DNA of 64,000 nucleotides, from the NCBI RefSeq assembly GCF_035207705.1, contig NZ_CP128187.1:3968001-4032000 (forward strand). Reading direction: 5' to 3'. Shown one piece after another: positions 43,771 to 56,244 of this stretch. Positions within the stretch are counted from its first letter, which is position 1. Each line of letters opens with the position of its first letter. Source of the stretch: Maribacter sp. BPC-D8. GTDB taxonomy: Bacteria; Bacteroidota; Bacteroidia; Flavobacteriales; Flavobacteriaceae. Below the pieces are notes generated by a model. It did not search any database, had not been told where the DNA came from, and saw only the letters and a list, made by a program, of their open reading frames with translations. The translations under genes and the position numbers were made by a program.

Positions 43771-44628
43771 CTAATTTAAGGCTATATTATCTATGAGTCT
43801 TACGTCTTCAACGTAAACGGCAATAAACGCCCTGTATTTTACATTATTTATTTTATTTTGAATTGGGGTCAATGTTTCAACATCTGTAATGTCAAAATAT
43901 TCTAACTGAAATTCGTCGGTTTTTTCAAACTCATTAATCACCCAATCTTTTACGTTTAGTACATTTTCCATGCCAAATTTTATTTTGGCAGTTTTTAATG
44001 TATCATATATAAATGCAGCTTTAAGTCGTGTTTTTTCGCTTAACCTTTCGTTTCTTGAGCTCATTGCTAAGCCGTGATCCTCTCGTATTATTTCACAGCC
44101 AATTATCTCGACAGGTATATGTTGTATTTCGGTAAGTTTTTGAATGATACGTAATTGCTGAAAATCTTTCTCTCCAAAATAAGCTCTTGTAGGTTTTACG
44201 GTTTTAAGAAGCTCTTCTACTATTGTGCCTACACCATTAAAATGGTCATCTCTAAATTCTCCTTCCATGACTTTATCAAGTCCTTCAAAATCATAGATTT
44301 TAGGAATAATGGTGTCTGGGTATATTTCGGCTACATCAGGTGCAAAAACTATAATATTATCTGAAATAGCTGAGATCAATTGAACGTCAGATGCTAAAGT
44401 TTTCGGGTATTTGTCTAAATCTTCTTTATTATTAAATTGAGTAGGATTGACAAAAATACTTACAACGACATTCTCACTTTCTTCAACCGCTTTTTGTATG
44501 AGCGAAGCATGCCCCTTATGTAGGGCGCCCATAGTGGGTACAAGACCTAAGTCTTGATTGTTGCCTAGTTTATTTAGTTCTTCTGTTAGCTTGGTTTTGG
44601 TCTGTATTACCGGCATTGAAAAGTTCAT
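43771..44628 (-). CDS. panC: Pantothenate synthetase
   Basis: 285 residues. Condenses pantoate and beta-alanine with ATP to give pantothenate. HIGH-type ATP site GLVPTMGALHKGHASLI at about 27-43, SIFVNPTQF (57-65), FGEKDFQQLRII (146-157) and the KMSKS-like MSSRNERLSE. The annotated ATG at 44628 has a second in-frame ATG four codons later; a -7 box ends only about 8 bases upstream of the first, so the first start would be near-leaderless and the second would have a short leader. Cotranscribed with panD and the flippase-like gene. Confidence 0.96.
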   Translation of the reverse strand: MNFSMPVIQTKTKLTEELNKLGNNQDLGLVPTMGALHKGHASLIQKAVEESENVVVSIFVNPTQFNNKEDLDKYPKTLASDVQLISAISDNIIVFAPDVAEIYPDTIIPKIYDFEGLDKVMEGEFRDDHFNGVGTIVEELLKTVKPTRAYFGEKDFQQLRIIQKLTEIQHIPVEIIGCEIIREDHGLAMSSRNERLSEKTRLKAAFIYDTLKTAKIKFGMENVLNVKDWVINEFEKTDEFQLEYFDITDVETLTPIQNKINNVKYRAFIAVYVEDVRLIDNIALN

Positions 44629-44635
44629 TAGCGAG

Positions 44636-44643
44636 CAAACTTA
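44636..44643 (-). promoter_or_regulatory. -7 box of panC operon (minus strand)
   Basis: CAAACTTA on the plus strand reads TAAGTTTG on the minus strand, an exact TAnnTTTG match. It implies transcription starting about 4 bases before the panC ATG at 44628. Confidence 0.5.
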
Positions 44644-44674
44644 CTATAATTACTGCTAATCTCTATATTTTTTG

Positions 44675-44682
44675 TAATTTTG
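44675..44682 (+). promoter_or_regulatory. -7 box of the GT5-like gene (plus strand)
   Basis: TAATTTTG followed by GCAG. It is placed 32 bases from the panC -7 box on the other strand, so the 90-bp gap holds two divergent promoters. Predicted leader about 33 bases. Confidence 0.5.
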
Positions 44683-44718
44683 CAGTTGCGTTTCAGTGAA
44701 AAATAAAATATAACCTCT

Positions 44719-45528
44719 ATGAATGGTAAAAAGATATTATTTGTATCTTCTGAATTAGTTCCTTACTTACCCGAAAACGAAGTTTCCCTAATGTCTTATG
44801 AAACACCTAGAATGGTCAACAGCAATGGTGGTCAGATCAGGATTTTCATGCCTAGATATGGGAACATTAACGAAAGAAGGCATCAATTACACGAAGTAAT
44901 TAGACTATCAGGTATGAACTTGGTCATCAATGATATGGATATGCCATTGATCATTAAGGTAGCATCTATACCTAAAGAGAGAATTCAAGTTTACTTCATC
45001 GATAACGAAGAGTACTTCAAGCGTAAAGCTACATTTACAGATAAGGAAGGAAACCTTTTTCCAGATAACGACCAACGTGCAATTTTCTTTGCAAAGGGAG
45101 TTATGGAGACGGTGAAAAAATTAAATTGGTCACCAGATATTATTCATGTTCATGGATGGATGGCAAGTTTATTACCATTATATCTTAAGAAGTATTATGC
45201 TGACGAGCCACTTTTTGCAGATAGTAAAATAGTATTGTCGGTTTACGGTAAAACTTTTGAAGGCGCTTTAGATAAAGATATGGTTAAAAGAATTGCTTTT
45301 GATGGTATACCAGAAGAAGCGATTGCATCTTTAGGCGATCCTACTTATAATAATTTGTTAAAGGTAGCTGTTGATTATTCTGATGCAATTATTTTAGCTT
45401 CCGAAGATATTCCAGAAGAATTAGAAAACCATATTGCCAACCAAGAAAAACCAGTGTTGCCATATGTTCCTGTTCAAGAATTTGAAGAGGCGTATGCTAA
45501 TTTTTATAACACCGAAGTTTTAAAATAA
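44719..45528 (+). CDS. Glycogen/starch synthase-like protein, N-terminal GT5 domain only
   Basis: 269 residues. It matches the GT5 catalytic N-domain: KKILFVSSELVPYLPENEVS at the start, DNDQRAIFFAKGVMETV near 114-130 and PDIIHVHGWMASLLPLYL near 138-155. A full glycogen synthase is about 470-500 residues; the C-terminal Rossmann domain that binds the nucleotide sugar is absent. The stop is followed directly by the DUF4270 gene, so it is not a recent truncation. ADP-glucose-dependent synthesis is therefore unlikely. Bacteroidota often carry this half-length protein beside panC. It could bind glucan or act in regulation. Confidence 0.85.
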   Translation: MNGKKILFVSSELVPYLPENEVSLMSYETPRMVNSNGGQIRIFMPRYGNINERRHQLHEVIRLSGMNLVINDMDMPLIIKVASIPKERIQVYFIDNEEYFKRKATFTDKEGNLFPDNDQRAIFFAKGVMETVKKLNWSPDIIHVHGWMASLLPLYLKKYYADEPLFADSKIVLSVYGKTFEGALDKDMVKRIAFDGIPEEAIASLGDPTYNNLLKVAVDYSDAIILASEDIPEELENHIANQEKPVLPYVPVQEFEEAYANFYNTEVLK

Positions 45529-45533
45529 TCTGA

Positions 45534-47450
<1,917 letters not shown>

Positions 47451-47556
47451 AAAATATTTCTAGTATAGTGTTCCGATTTTGTTCAAAGTTTATATACCAC
47501 TTCCTAATTATTTACGTTGTATAACCTAAATGGTCTAAATATTAGGCTTGTTCGTA

Positions 47557-47584
47557 TATCTAATGTTCGATTAAATATTAGATA
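47557..47584 (+). promoter_or_regulatory. Inverted repeat upstream of glmS
   Basis: Perfect 8-bp arms TATCTAAT (47557-47564) and ATTAGATA (47577-47584), with a second copy of TAAATATTAG nearby. It ends 22 bases before the glmS ATG. Could be an operator or an mRNA hairpin; there is no glmS-ribozyme-like context. Confidence 0.35.
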
Positions 47585-47606
47585 AAATTTTCAAATTGAT
47601 AGTAAT

Positions 47607-49451
47607 ATGTGTGGAATTGTAGGATACATAGGGTATAGGGAAGCTTTTCCTATAGTTATAAAAGGACTTCAAAGATTAGAATATCGTGGTTATGATAGTG
47701 CAGGTATTGCATTGTTTGATGGTAACCAAATCAATCTAGCCAAAACAAAGGGTAAGGTTGAAGATTTAAAAAATAAAGCTAAAGAGATTTCTCAAAAGGG
47801 TACTATTGGTATAGGTCATACCCGTTGGGCAACACATGGTGTTCCAAATGATGTTAATTCTCATCCTCATTATTCTAATTCAGGCGAGTTAGTAATAATC
47901 CATAATGGTATTATTGAAAACTATGAGGCTATAAAACAAGAGTTGACTAAGCGTGGTTATATATTTCACTCTGACACAGATACTGAAGTTTTAATTAATT
48001 TAATAGAAGAAGTTCAAAAGACTGAAGGTGTTAAATTAGGAAAAGCAGTTCAGATTGCACTTAATCAAGTGGTTGGTGCATATGCTATTGCGGTTTTTGA
48101 TAAGAAAAAACCAGATGAAATTGTAGTTGCTAAATTAGGTAGTCCTTTGGCTATTGGAATTGGTGAAGGGGAATTTTTTATCGCTTCAGATGCATCTCCT
48201 TTTATTGAGTTTACAAATAATGCTATTTATCTTGAAGATGAAGAGATGGCTATTATTCGATTAGGAAAAGAAATTAAGCTTAGAAAAATTAAAGATGATT
48301 CAGTTGCTTATCCAAGAATTTTGGAGCTTCAGATGAATCTTGAAGAAATTGAGAAAGGTGGTTATGATCACTTTATGTTGAAAGAAATATATGAGCAACC
48401 AAGAGCTATAAAAGATACGTATAGAGGTCGTTTATTGGCTGATCAGGGTTTAATAAGAATGGCGGGAATTGACCTTAACATGGAAAAATTCTTAAACGCC
48501 AATAGAATTATTATAGTAGCTTGTGGTACTTCATGGCATGCTGGTTTAGTTGCTGAGTATATATTTGAAGATTTGGCAAGAATACCTGTAGAGGTAGAAT
48601 ATGCATCTGAATTTAGATATAGAAATCCTGTTATAACAGATAAAGATGTTTTAATTGCAATTTCACAATCTGGTGAAACAGCAGATACATTAGCCGCTAT
48701 TAAATTAGCTAAAGAAAAGGGTGCCTTCGTTTTTGGTGTATGTAATGTAGTAGGGTCTTCTATTGCAAGAGAAACAGATGCTGGTGCATATACACATGCA
48801 GGACCAGAAATTGGTGTTGCATCTACAAAAGCATTTACTACTCAAATTACCGTTTTAACGCTAATGGCATTAAAACTGGCTAAGGCGAAAGGTGTTTTTT
48901 CTGAATCTAGATATCATGAATATTTAACTGAATTGGAAACAATTCCGAGTAAAGTTGAAAAGGCTTTACAATCGAATACATTGATTGAAATTATTGCTGA
49001 TGTTTATAAAGATTCAACTAACTGCCTTTATTTAGGTAGGGGTTATAATTTTCCGGTAGCATTAGAAGGAGCTCTTAAGTTGAAAGAGATTAGTTACATT
49101 CATGCAGAGGGTTATCCTGCTGCAGAAATGAAGCATGGTCCTATAGCATTAATCGATGAGCATATGCCAGTTTTTGTAATAGCAACTAAAAAGGGGCATT
49201 ACGAAAAGGTAGTAAGTAATATTCAAGAAATAAAATCTAGAAAAGGTAAGATTATAGCAATCGTTACTGAAGGTGATGAGCAGGTTAGAGATTTGGCAGA
49301 TCATGTAATTGAGGTGCCAGAAACTTTAGAAAGCTTAACGCCGTTATTAACTACAATTCCTTTGCAATTACTTTCTTATCATATTGCAGTAATGAGAAAT
49401 TGTAATGTAGATCAACCAAGAAACCTTGCTAAATCGGTTACTGTAGAATAA
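47607..49451 (+). CDS. glmS: Glutamine-fructose-6-phosphate aminotransferase (isomerizing)
   Basis: 614 residues. Makes glucosamine-6-phosphate for peptidoglycan and LPS. N-terminal glutamine amidotransferase with Cys2 as nucleophile (MCGIVGYIG), GHTRWATHG near 73-81 and NGIIENYE; two SIS domains with SQSGETADTLAAI near 355 and GRGYNFPVALEGALKLKEIS near 478; and the C-terminal NLAKSVTVE. Full length. The inverted repeat just upstream may regulate it. A terminator follows. Confidence 0.97.
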   Translation: MCGIVGYIGYREAFPIVIKGLQRLEYRGYDSAGIALFDGNQINLAKTKGKVEDLKNKAKEISQKGTIGIGHTRWATHGVPNDVNSHPHYSNSGELVIIHNGIIENYEAIKQELTKRGYIFHSDTDTEVLINLIEEVQKTEGVKLGKAVQIALNQVVGAYAIAVFDKKKPDEIVVAKLGSPLAIGIGEGEFFIASDASPFIEFTNNAIYLEDEEMAIIRLGKEIKLRKIKDDSVAYPRILELQMNLEEIEKGGYDHFMLKEIYEQPRAIKDTYRGRLLADQGLIRMAGIDLNMEKFLNANRIIIVACGTSWHAGLVAEYIFEDLARIPVEVEYASEFRYRNPVITDKDVLIAISQSGETADTLAAIKLAKEKGAFVFGVCNVVGSSIARETDAGAYTHAGPEIGVASTKAFTTQITVLTLMALKLAKAKGVFSESRYHEYLTELETIPSKVEKALQSNTLIEIIADVYKDSTNCLYLGRGYNFPVALEGALKLKEISYIHAEGYPAAEMKHGPIALIDEHMPVFVIATKKGHYEKVVSNIQEIKSRKGKIIAIVTEGDEQVRDLADHVIEVPETLESLTPLLTTIPLQLLSYHIAVMRNCNVDQPRNLAKSVTVE

Positions 49452-49473
49452 AATTTATATTTAATAAGATTAT

Positions 49474-49506
49474 AAAGGGGCGTGATTTATTTCACGTCCC
49501 TTTTTT
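49474..49506 (+). terminator. Rho-independent terminator after glmS
   Basis: Twelve-base-pair stem (one G-T pair) between 49474-49485 and 49492-49503 (arms GGGGCGTGA and TCACGTCCC at the core), 6-base loop, followed by T residues. Confidence 0.88.
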
Positions 49507-49717
49507 ATTTGTATGTGCTTCTTTTTTATGTAGATAAATCAAATTTGGAGAGAATTTCTGAGGACTGTTATAGTTAAGTTAATTGCGTATTTCTTAAAAT
49601 TACACATATTTGGTTACAGGAATTTTACTATGCACGCATAATTTTTTTCAAATTCTTATACTTCGTTTAAAATAATCTGTATCTTAACCCTCAACTAATT
49701 TTAAACTTTGATTAAGA

Positions 49718-52501
49718 ATGAGAACAATACTACTTTTAGCATTGATGGTTATTGGTACTTTTGGGTATTCCCAAACCAATATCAATGGTAATGTTGTTGA
49801 CCAAAACAACGAGCCTATACCAGGGGCCAATGTTGTTATTGTTGGCACAACCATTGGTACTGTAACAGATTTTGATGGTAATTTCAATTTGGCAACATCC
49901 GAAGTGCCGCCTTTTAAAATAGAGGTGTCAAGCATTGGGTATACTAGTACTAAAGAAAGTATTACTAGTGCAAGCCAAACCATTACAATTACTTTAAACG
50001 AGTCACAAACTTTTTTAGATGAGGTGGTTATTTCAGCATCTAGAACTCCAGAACGTATTTTCGAATCGCCGGTTACGGTTGAAAGAATAGGTGTTTCTGA
50101 AATAAAGAACACAACGGCTGCCGATTTCTATGGCGGACTAGAGAATTTAAAAGGTGTTGATGTAAACACAAATAGTTTAACTTTTAAATCTGTAAACACT
50201 AGAGGTTTTGCTTCTTTTGCAAATACGCGTTTCATGCAACTTGTAGATGGTATGGATAACTCTACGCCAGCATTAAACTTCCCTATCGGTAACTTGGTAG
50301 GTATGGTTGAAACAGATGTACTAAGTGTTGAATTATTACCAGGTGCTTCTTCTGCATTATATGGTGCAAATGCTTTTAATGGTATTTTGTTCATGCGTAG
50401 TAAGAGTCCGTTCGATTACGAAGGTATTAGTGTTTCTATCAAACAAGGTATTACTTCTCAGCAAGCGGCTGGTGATAACTCTTATACTGATTTCGGTATT
50501 AGAGCAGCACATAAGTTCAGTGATAAATTTGCTGTGAAAGTTAATTTCGGTTACTTAAAAGGAACTGATTGGGCTGCAAATAATCAAGATGATAAAACTA
50601 CGCCAGGCGGTACTAGAGCTGATTTGAACTATGATGGGGTAAATATTTATGGAGATGAGGTTTCTACAAACATAAAAGAAGTAGCGCTTACTTTAGAAGG
50701 TCTGGGTATTTTACCTGCTGGTGCAAATGCATTGGTTCCTTCAGAAGTAGTAAGTAGAACTGGTTATAGTGAAAGTGATCTTACAAATTACAATGCAGAA
50801 AGTATAAAGGCTGATTGGGGTTTGTTTTATAGACCTATTGAAGATAATAGTTTAGAGCTTTCTTATGTTGGTAAAGTGGGTACGGGTAATACAATTTATC
50901 AAGGTACTAATAGATATAACATTAAAGGCTTCTTTCAAGAGCAACATAAACTTGAAATCAAAAACGATAACTTTTTTGTAAGAGGTTATGTGGTTGGCGA
51001 TAAGTCAGGTGATTCTTATGATATGGTATTTACGGGTATCAATATTAACAGAGCGTGGAAAGATGACAATACTTGGTTCGGTGAGTATACTGGTGCATAT
51101 GTGCAGGCTACTTTAGGAGGAGCTACAGATGAACAAGCACATGCTGCCGCTAGAGCTCAAGCAGAATCTGGAAGATATTTACCAGGATCTCCTGAATTTG
51201 AAGCTGCTTTTAATAGAAGTGTTGCTGATCCAGATTTATCTACAGGTTCAAAATTTCAAGATGCATCAAAATATTACCATGCAGATGCCAATTATAACTT
51301 TAGTCATTTAATCGATTGGGCAGAAATTCAATTAGGTGGTTCTTTCAGAGAGTATGATTTAAATTCTTCTGGTACTATCTATACAGATTTCGACGGGCCA
51401 ATTAGGTATTCTGAATTCGGAATTTATTCTCAAGTTCAAAAAACACTTCCTTTTGAAGGTGATAAAAGTTTAAAACTAACCGGTTCTGTTAGATATGATA
51501 AGTCAGAGCTTTTTGATGGTTTTTATTCTCCAAGATTATCTGCTGGTTATACATTGAGCAGAAATCATAATATTAGAGCATCTGCTCAAACAGGTTTTAG
51601 AAACCCTACTACTCAAGATCTTTTTATTGGCTTAAATGCTGGTAGAGCGATACTAGTTGGTTCTGCTGAGAGCAACTTAGACAGATATACTAGAGATTAT
51701 GCTGTAAGTGCAAGTGGTCAACTTTTGGGTCAGCCATCACAAATTACACAAACTGGTGGTGCTGCATACACTAACTCATATTCTGCTGCTTCGGTTACAG
51801 AATTAGGCGAAACAGGAAACCCTGCGGTATTAGAAGTTTCTAATCCAGATTTAATTAAGCCAGAAAAAGTTACCTCTTTTGAAATTGGGTACAGAGGTAA
51901 GATTAATAAGCTGGTTGTAGATTTTAGTACCTATTATAATAGTTACGAAGATTTTATTTCTCAAGAGGTTGTTATTGCTCCATTCTATGGTGAAGCAGGT
52001 GATGGTGCACTTTCTGTAGCTGCAATAGCAAATGGAGATTTTCAAGCATATAGCGCTTACACGAATACTGATGCAAATGTAAATTCGTACGGAGCATCTT
52101 TAGGTTTAGATATGAAAGTACTTGGTAATTTTGATTTAGGCGGTAGTTATACCTTTACTAAATTAGATTTCGACCGTGAGGCTAATCCAGATGTAATGTT
52201 GAATTTCAACACACCAGAGCACAAGTTCAAAGCATCTTTTGGTAACAAAGAGTTATTTGATAATTTCGGATTTAATGTGTCGTACAGATTTAGTGATGAT
52301 TATTTCTGGGAAGCTACTTTCGGTAATGGCGTTGTTCCAGAATTTCATGTAGTAGATGCTCAAATTAATTACGATGTGCCAAGTATCAAATCTACTTTCA
52401 AATTAGGGGGTACGAACCTTACTAATAAAGAATACTTCACAGCATTCGGTACTGGGTATATTGGTTCTATGTACTACCTATCTTGGACAATTAACAACTA
52501 A
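49718..52501 (+). CDS. TonB-dependent receptor paired with SGNH lipoprotein
   Basis: 927 residues. Signal peptide (MRTILLLALMVIGTFGYSQ), CarboxypepD-reg-like domain (about 21-100, INGNVVDQNNEPIPGANVVI), plug (about 105-230, SVNTRGFASFANTRFMQLVD, LPGASSALYGANAFNGILF), and a long barrel. The usual terminal aromatic is replaced by SWTINN, with LGGTNLTNKEYFTAFGTG just before it, so the signal is atypical. A GDSL-like lipoprotein gene begins 18 bases after the stop and is surely cotranscribed. This suggests a lipid- or ester-uptake pair; the ligand is inference. Confidence 0.91.
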   Translation: MRTILLLALMVIGTFGYSQTNINGNVVDQNNEPIPGANVVIVGTTIGTVTDFDGNFNLATSEVPPFKIEVSSIGYTSTKESITSASQTITITLNESQTFLDEVVISASRTPERIFESPVTVERIGVSEIKNTTAADFYGGLENLKGVDVNTNSLTFKSVNTRGFASFANTRFMQLVDGMDNSTPALNFPIGNLVGMVETDVLSVELLPGASSALYGANAFNGILFMRSKSPFDYEGISVSIKQGITSQQAAGDNSYTDFGIRAAHKFSDKFAVKVNFGYLKGTDWAANNQDDKTTPGGTRADLNYDGVNIYGDEVSTNIKEVALTLEGLGILPAGANALVPSEVVSRTGYSESDLTNYNAESIKADWGLFYRPIEDNSLELSYVGKVGTGNTIYQGTNRYNIKGFFQEQHKLEIKNDNFFVRGYVVGDKSGDSYDMVFTGININRAWKDDNTWFGEYTGAYVQATLGGATDEQAHAAARAQAESGRYLPGSPEFEAAFNRSVADPDLSTGSKFQDASKYYHADANYNFSHLIDWAEIQLGGSFREYDLNSSGTIYTDFDGPIRYSEFGIYSQVQKTLPFEGDKSLKLTGSVRYDKSELFDGFYSPRLSAGYTLSRNHNIRASAQTGFRNPTTQDLFIGLNAGRAILVGSAESNLDRYTRDYAVSASGQLLGQPSQITQTGGAAYTNSYSAASVTELGETGNPAVLEVSNPDLIKPEKVTSFEIGYRGKINKLVVDFSTYYNSYEDFISQEVVIAPFYGEAGDGALSVAAIANGDFQAYSAYTNTDANVNSYGASLGLDMKVLGNFDLGGSYTFTKLDFDREANPDVMLNFNTPEHKFKASFGNKELFDNFGFNVSYRFSDDYFWEATFGNGVVPEFHVVDAQINYDVPSIKSTFKLGGTNLTNKEYFTAFGTGYIGSMYYLSWTINN

Positions 52502-52519
52502 TTAAAATTAAAAGTTGAA

Positions 52520-54154
52520 ATGAAAAACTTAAAATATTTATACATTTCTTTAGGTGTCTTGGCTTTTACAGCTTGTAATGACCCAGAAGATGTTGACCTT
52601 GAGCCAGAAATAATGGCAGAAGAGCTGCCTGCCTTAACAGCGGGATCAGCAGATTTTTCTAATTATGTTTCTTTAGGAAATTCATTGACTGCAGGTTTTA
52701 CAGATGGTGCCTTGTTTCAGGCGAGTCAAAACTTATCAATACCTAATTTACTTTCTCAAAAATTCAGTCTAGTTGGTGGTGGTAGTTTTGTACAGCCATT
52801 AACTAGTGATAATATAGGTGGTTTAGCACTTGCTGGTACTCGAATTCAAAACCCTAGATTGGTCTTTGGTGGTGCGGGTCCAGTTGGCTTAGAGACTCTG
52901 ATCGGAGATGTAACTGTTACTACAGATATTGCATTGAATAATCCAACAGGTCCTTTTAATAATTTAGGAGTGCCTGGGGCGAAAAGTTTTCACTTATTGG
53001 CACCTGGTTATGGTAATGTAGCCAACGTGCAATTAGGTCTTGCTAATCCTTATTTCGTAAGAATGACGGGTGCAACACCAGATATTAGTGTATTACAAAT
53101 GGCAGTAAGCCAAACACCTAGCTTTTTCTCACTATGGATTGGTAATAATGATGTATTAGGATATGCTACTACAGGTGGTGACGGTACAAATCCTATTACA
53201 CCTGTTTCAGGAGCACCAGGTCAAGGTTTTGATGGTAGTTATGGAGCTTTAATAGCTACCTTAACAGCAGGAGGGGTACAAGGAGTTGTTGCAAATATTC
53301 CTAATGTTACAGATGTACCACATTTTACAACGGTACCTCATAATCCTTTAGACCCTACTAATCCAGATTTTGGAGGACAAATAGCGACGTTAAATGGAAT
53401 ATTCGGACAGTTAAATCAGGTTTATGAATTTTTAGGAGTTCCAGAACGTTCTATTAAATTTTCAGAAACTAAGGCAAGTGAAGTGGTTATTAGAGATGAA
53501 ACGCTAACAGATTTATCTGCTCAAATTGCGGGCGTCTTAAGCGCTAGTCCAACATTCCCTGCATTTGTACAGTCATTTGGCTTACCAGTGCAAGCAGCAC
53601 CTTTAGTTGCTGGGTTGTTGGGTAACACTTATGGTCAAACAAGAGAGGCAACGGCTTCAGATTTATTTGTATTACCAAGTGCTGCAATAATAGGTACTGT
53701 AAATTTAGAATCTGTAGGTGCTTTAATGGCAGCAGGTTTGCCGCAAGCGTTGGCAGGTCAGTTTTCGGTTGAAGGTATCTCTCTTCCTTTAGAAGATAAA
53801 TGGGTGTTAATACCTAGCGAGCAAGAAGAAATTGCGGTAGCTACGGCAGCATTTAATCAAATTATTGAAGCTACGGCTAGTCAAGCAGGTTTGGCTTTTG
53901 TAGATGCAAATACATTATTGAATCAATTGGCTAATGGTGGTATCACTAGTGGAGATTTCACTTTACAATCAAATTTAGTAACAGGTGGAGCCTTCTCTTT
54001 AGACGGTATTCATCCAACAGCTAGAGGTTATGCATTGTTGGCAAATGAGTTTATGAAAGCTATTGATGCTACATATGGCTCTAATTTTGAGACATCAGGT
54101 AGCTTATTGAATGTTGGTGATTATCCGACTAACTACCCGGCTACACTACAATAG
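52520..54154 (+). CDS. SGNH/GDSL-family hydrolase lipoprotein
   Basis: 544 residues. Lipobox FTAC with Cys19. Block I reads YVSLGNSLTAGF, with nucleophile Ser55 in GNSL rather than GDSL. Oxyanion Gly in NNLGVPGAKS, Asn in LWIGNNDVLGY, and the catalytic Asp495/His498 in LDGIHPTARGY. So the SGNH tetrad is complete. Unusually long for the family because of Ala/Gly-rich insertions. Probably a surface-exposed ester hydrolase feeding the cotranscribed TonB receptor. A strong terminator follows. Confidence 0.9.
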   Translation: MKNLKYLYISLGVLAFTACNDPEDVDLEPEIMAEELPALTAGSADFSNYVSLGNSLTAGFTDGALFQASQNLSIPNLLSQKFSLVGGGSFVQPLTSDNIGGLALAGTRIQNPRLVFGGAGPVGLETLIGDVTVTTDIALNNPTGPFNNLGVPGAKSFHLLAPGYGNVANVQLGLANPYFVRMTGATPDISVLQMAVSQTPSFFSLWIGNNDVLGYATTGGDGTNPITPVSGAPGQGFDGSYGALIATLTAGGVQGVVANIPNVTDVPHFTTVPHNPLDPTNPDFGGQIATLNGIFGQLNQVYEFLGVPERSIKFSETKASEVVIRDETLTDLSAQIAGVLSASPTFPAFVQSFGLPVQAAPLVAGLLGNTYGQTREATASDLFVLPSAAIIGTVNLESVGALMAAGLPQALAGQFSVEGISLPLEDKWVLIPSEQEEIAVATAAFNQIIEATASQAGLAFVDANTLLNQLANGGITSGDFTLQSNLVTGGAFSLDGIHPTARGYALLANEFMKAIDATYGSNFETSGSLLNVGDYPTNYPATLQ

Positions 54155-54177
54155 ACGTATATAAAATAGTAAGATTT

Positions 54178-54203
54178 AAAAGGTGCTTTATAGGCACCTT
54201 TTT
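54178..54203 (+). terminator. Rho-independent terminator after SGNH lipoprotein
   Basis: Stem AAAAGGTGC (54178-54186) / GCACCTTTT (54194-54202), 7-base loop, T-run. It separates the receptor-lipoprotein operon from atpD. Confidence 0.87.
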
Positions 54204-54252
54204 ACTTTTGTAAAAAAGGAAAAAAACAATTTTTCTTTAAAATTGAAAACTA

Positions 54253-54260
54253 TATCTTTG
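54253..54260 (+). promoter_or_regulatory. -7 box of atpD
   Basis: TATCTTTG followed by CAGCC, an exact TAnnTTTG match in the context of strong flavobacterial promoters. Predicted leader of about 58 bases. Confidence 0.6.
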
Positions 54261-54318
54261 CAGCCTGAAAATGAGAGCATTTTTCAGAATATATTAAACG
54301 TAATACATAAACATATAA

Positions 54319-55830
<1,512 letters not shown>

Positions 55831-55840
55831 ATCTAGTAAA

Positions 55841-55900
55841 CAGTTTGCAGTAGCAGTTTGCAGTTTTGCATTCGATTATTGAACACTGATTACTGAATAC
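55841..55900. repeat. Short tandem-like repeat in the atpD-atpC gap
   Basis: CAGTTTGCAGT occurs at 55841-55851 and 55854-55864 (13-base step), with a further CAGTTTTGCA. It is followed by an ACTGATTACTGAATACT stretch. This low-complexity pattern is unlike the surrounding coding DNA and resembles interspersed noncoding repeats I associate with Flavobacteriia genomes. Confidence 0.5.
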
Positions 55901-55909
55901 TTAAAAAAT

Positions 55910-56188
55910 ATGTATTTAGAAATTGTATCACCAGAAGCAACATTATTTGCTGGCGAAGTAACTTCGGTTACGGTACCAGGTATAAATGGTGAGTTTCAAA
56001 TGTTAAAAGACCACGCCCCAATTGTATCATTGTTACAAGAAGGTAAGGTTAAAATTACAGGTAATATTTCTTTAGAAGAAGAATATGCCTCTAAGTTTAC
56101 TAAAGATGCTAGCGGTAGTACAGTATTACAAATTTCTAGCGGTACTATTGAGCTTAAGAATAATAGAGTTATTGTACTTGCAGATTAA
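55910..56188 (+). CDS. atpC: F1F0 ATP synthase subunit epsilon (short form)
   Basis: 92 residues, the central-stalk epsilon subunit. It contains the N-terminal beta-sandwich only (LEIVSPEATLFAGEVTSVTV, GEFQMLKDHAPIVSLLQEGK). The C-terminal two-helix domain that inhibits ATP hydrolysis in ~135-residue forms is missing. Short epsilon forms are usual in Bacteroidota. It ends before a bidirectional terminator. Confidence 0.95.
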   Translation: MYLEIVSPEATLFAGEVTSVTVPGINGEFQMLKDHAPIVSLLQEGKVKITGNISLEEEYASKFTKDASGSTVLQISSGTIELKNNRVIVLAD

Positions 56189-56214
56189 TTAGTACATTTT
56201 ATTATAAATTATAT

Positions 56215-56244
56215 AGGCTACGCTGAAAAGTGTAGCCTTTTTTT
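56215..56244. terminator. Bidirectional terminator between atpC and the XRE operon
   Basis: Stem AGGCTACGCT (56215-56224) / AGTGTAGCCT (56229-56238) with GAAA tetraloop and T-run. The last gene of the minus-strand operon stops at 56243, so it serves both convergent transcripts. Confidence 0.88.

Noticed and set aside
47451..47606. glmS ribozyme or riboswitch
   Set aside because: Only a simple AT-rich inverted repeat is present; none of the conserved GC-rich pseudoknot elements of the glmS ribozyme can be seen.
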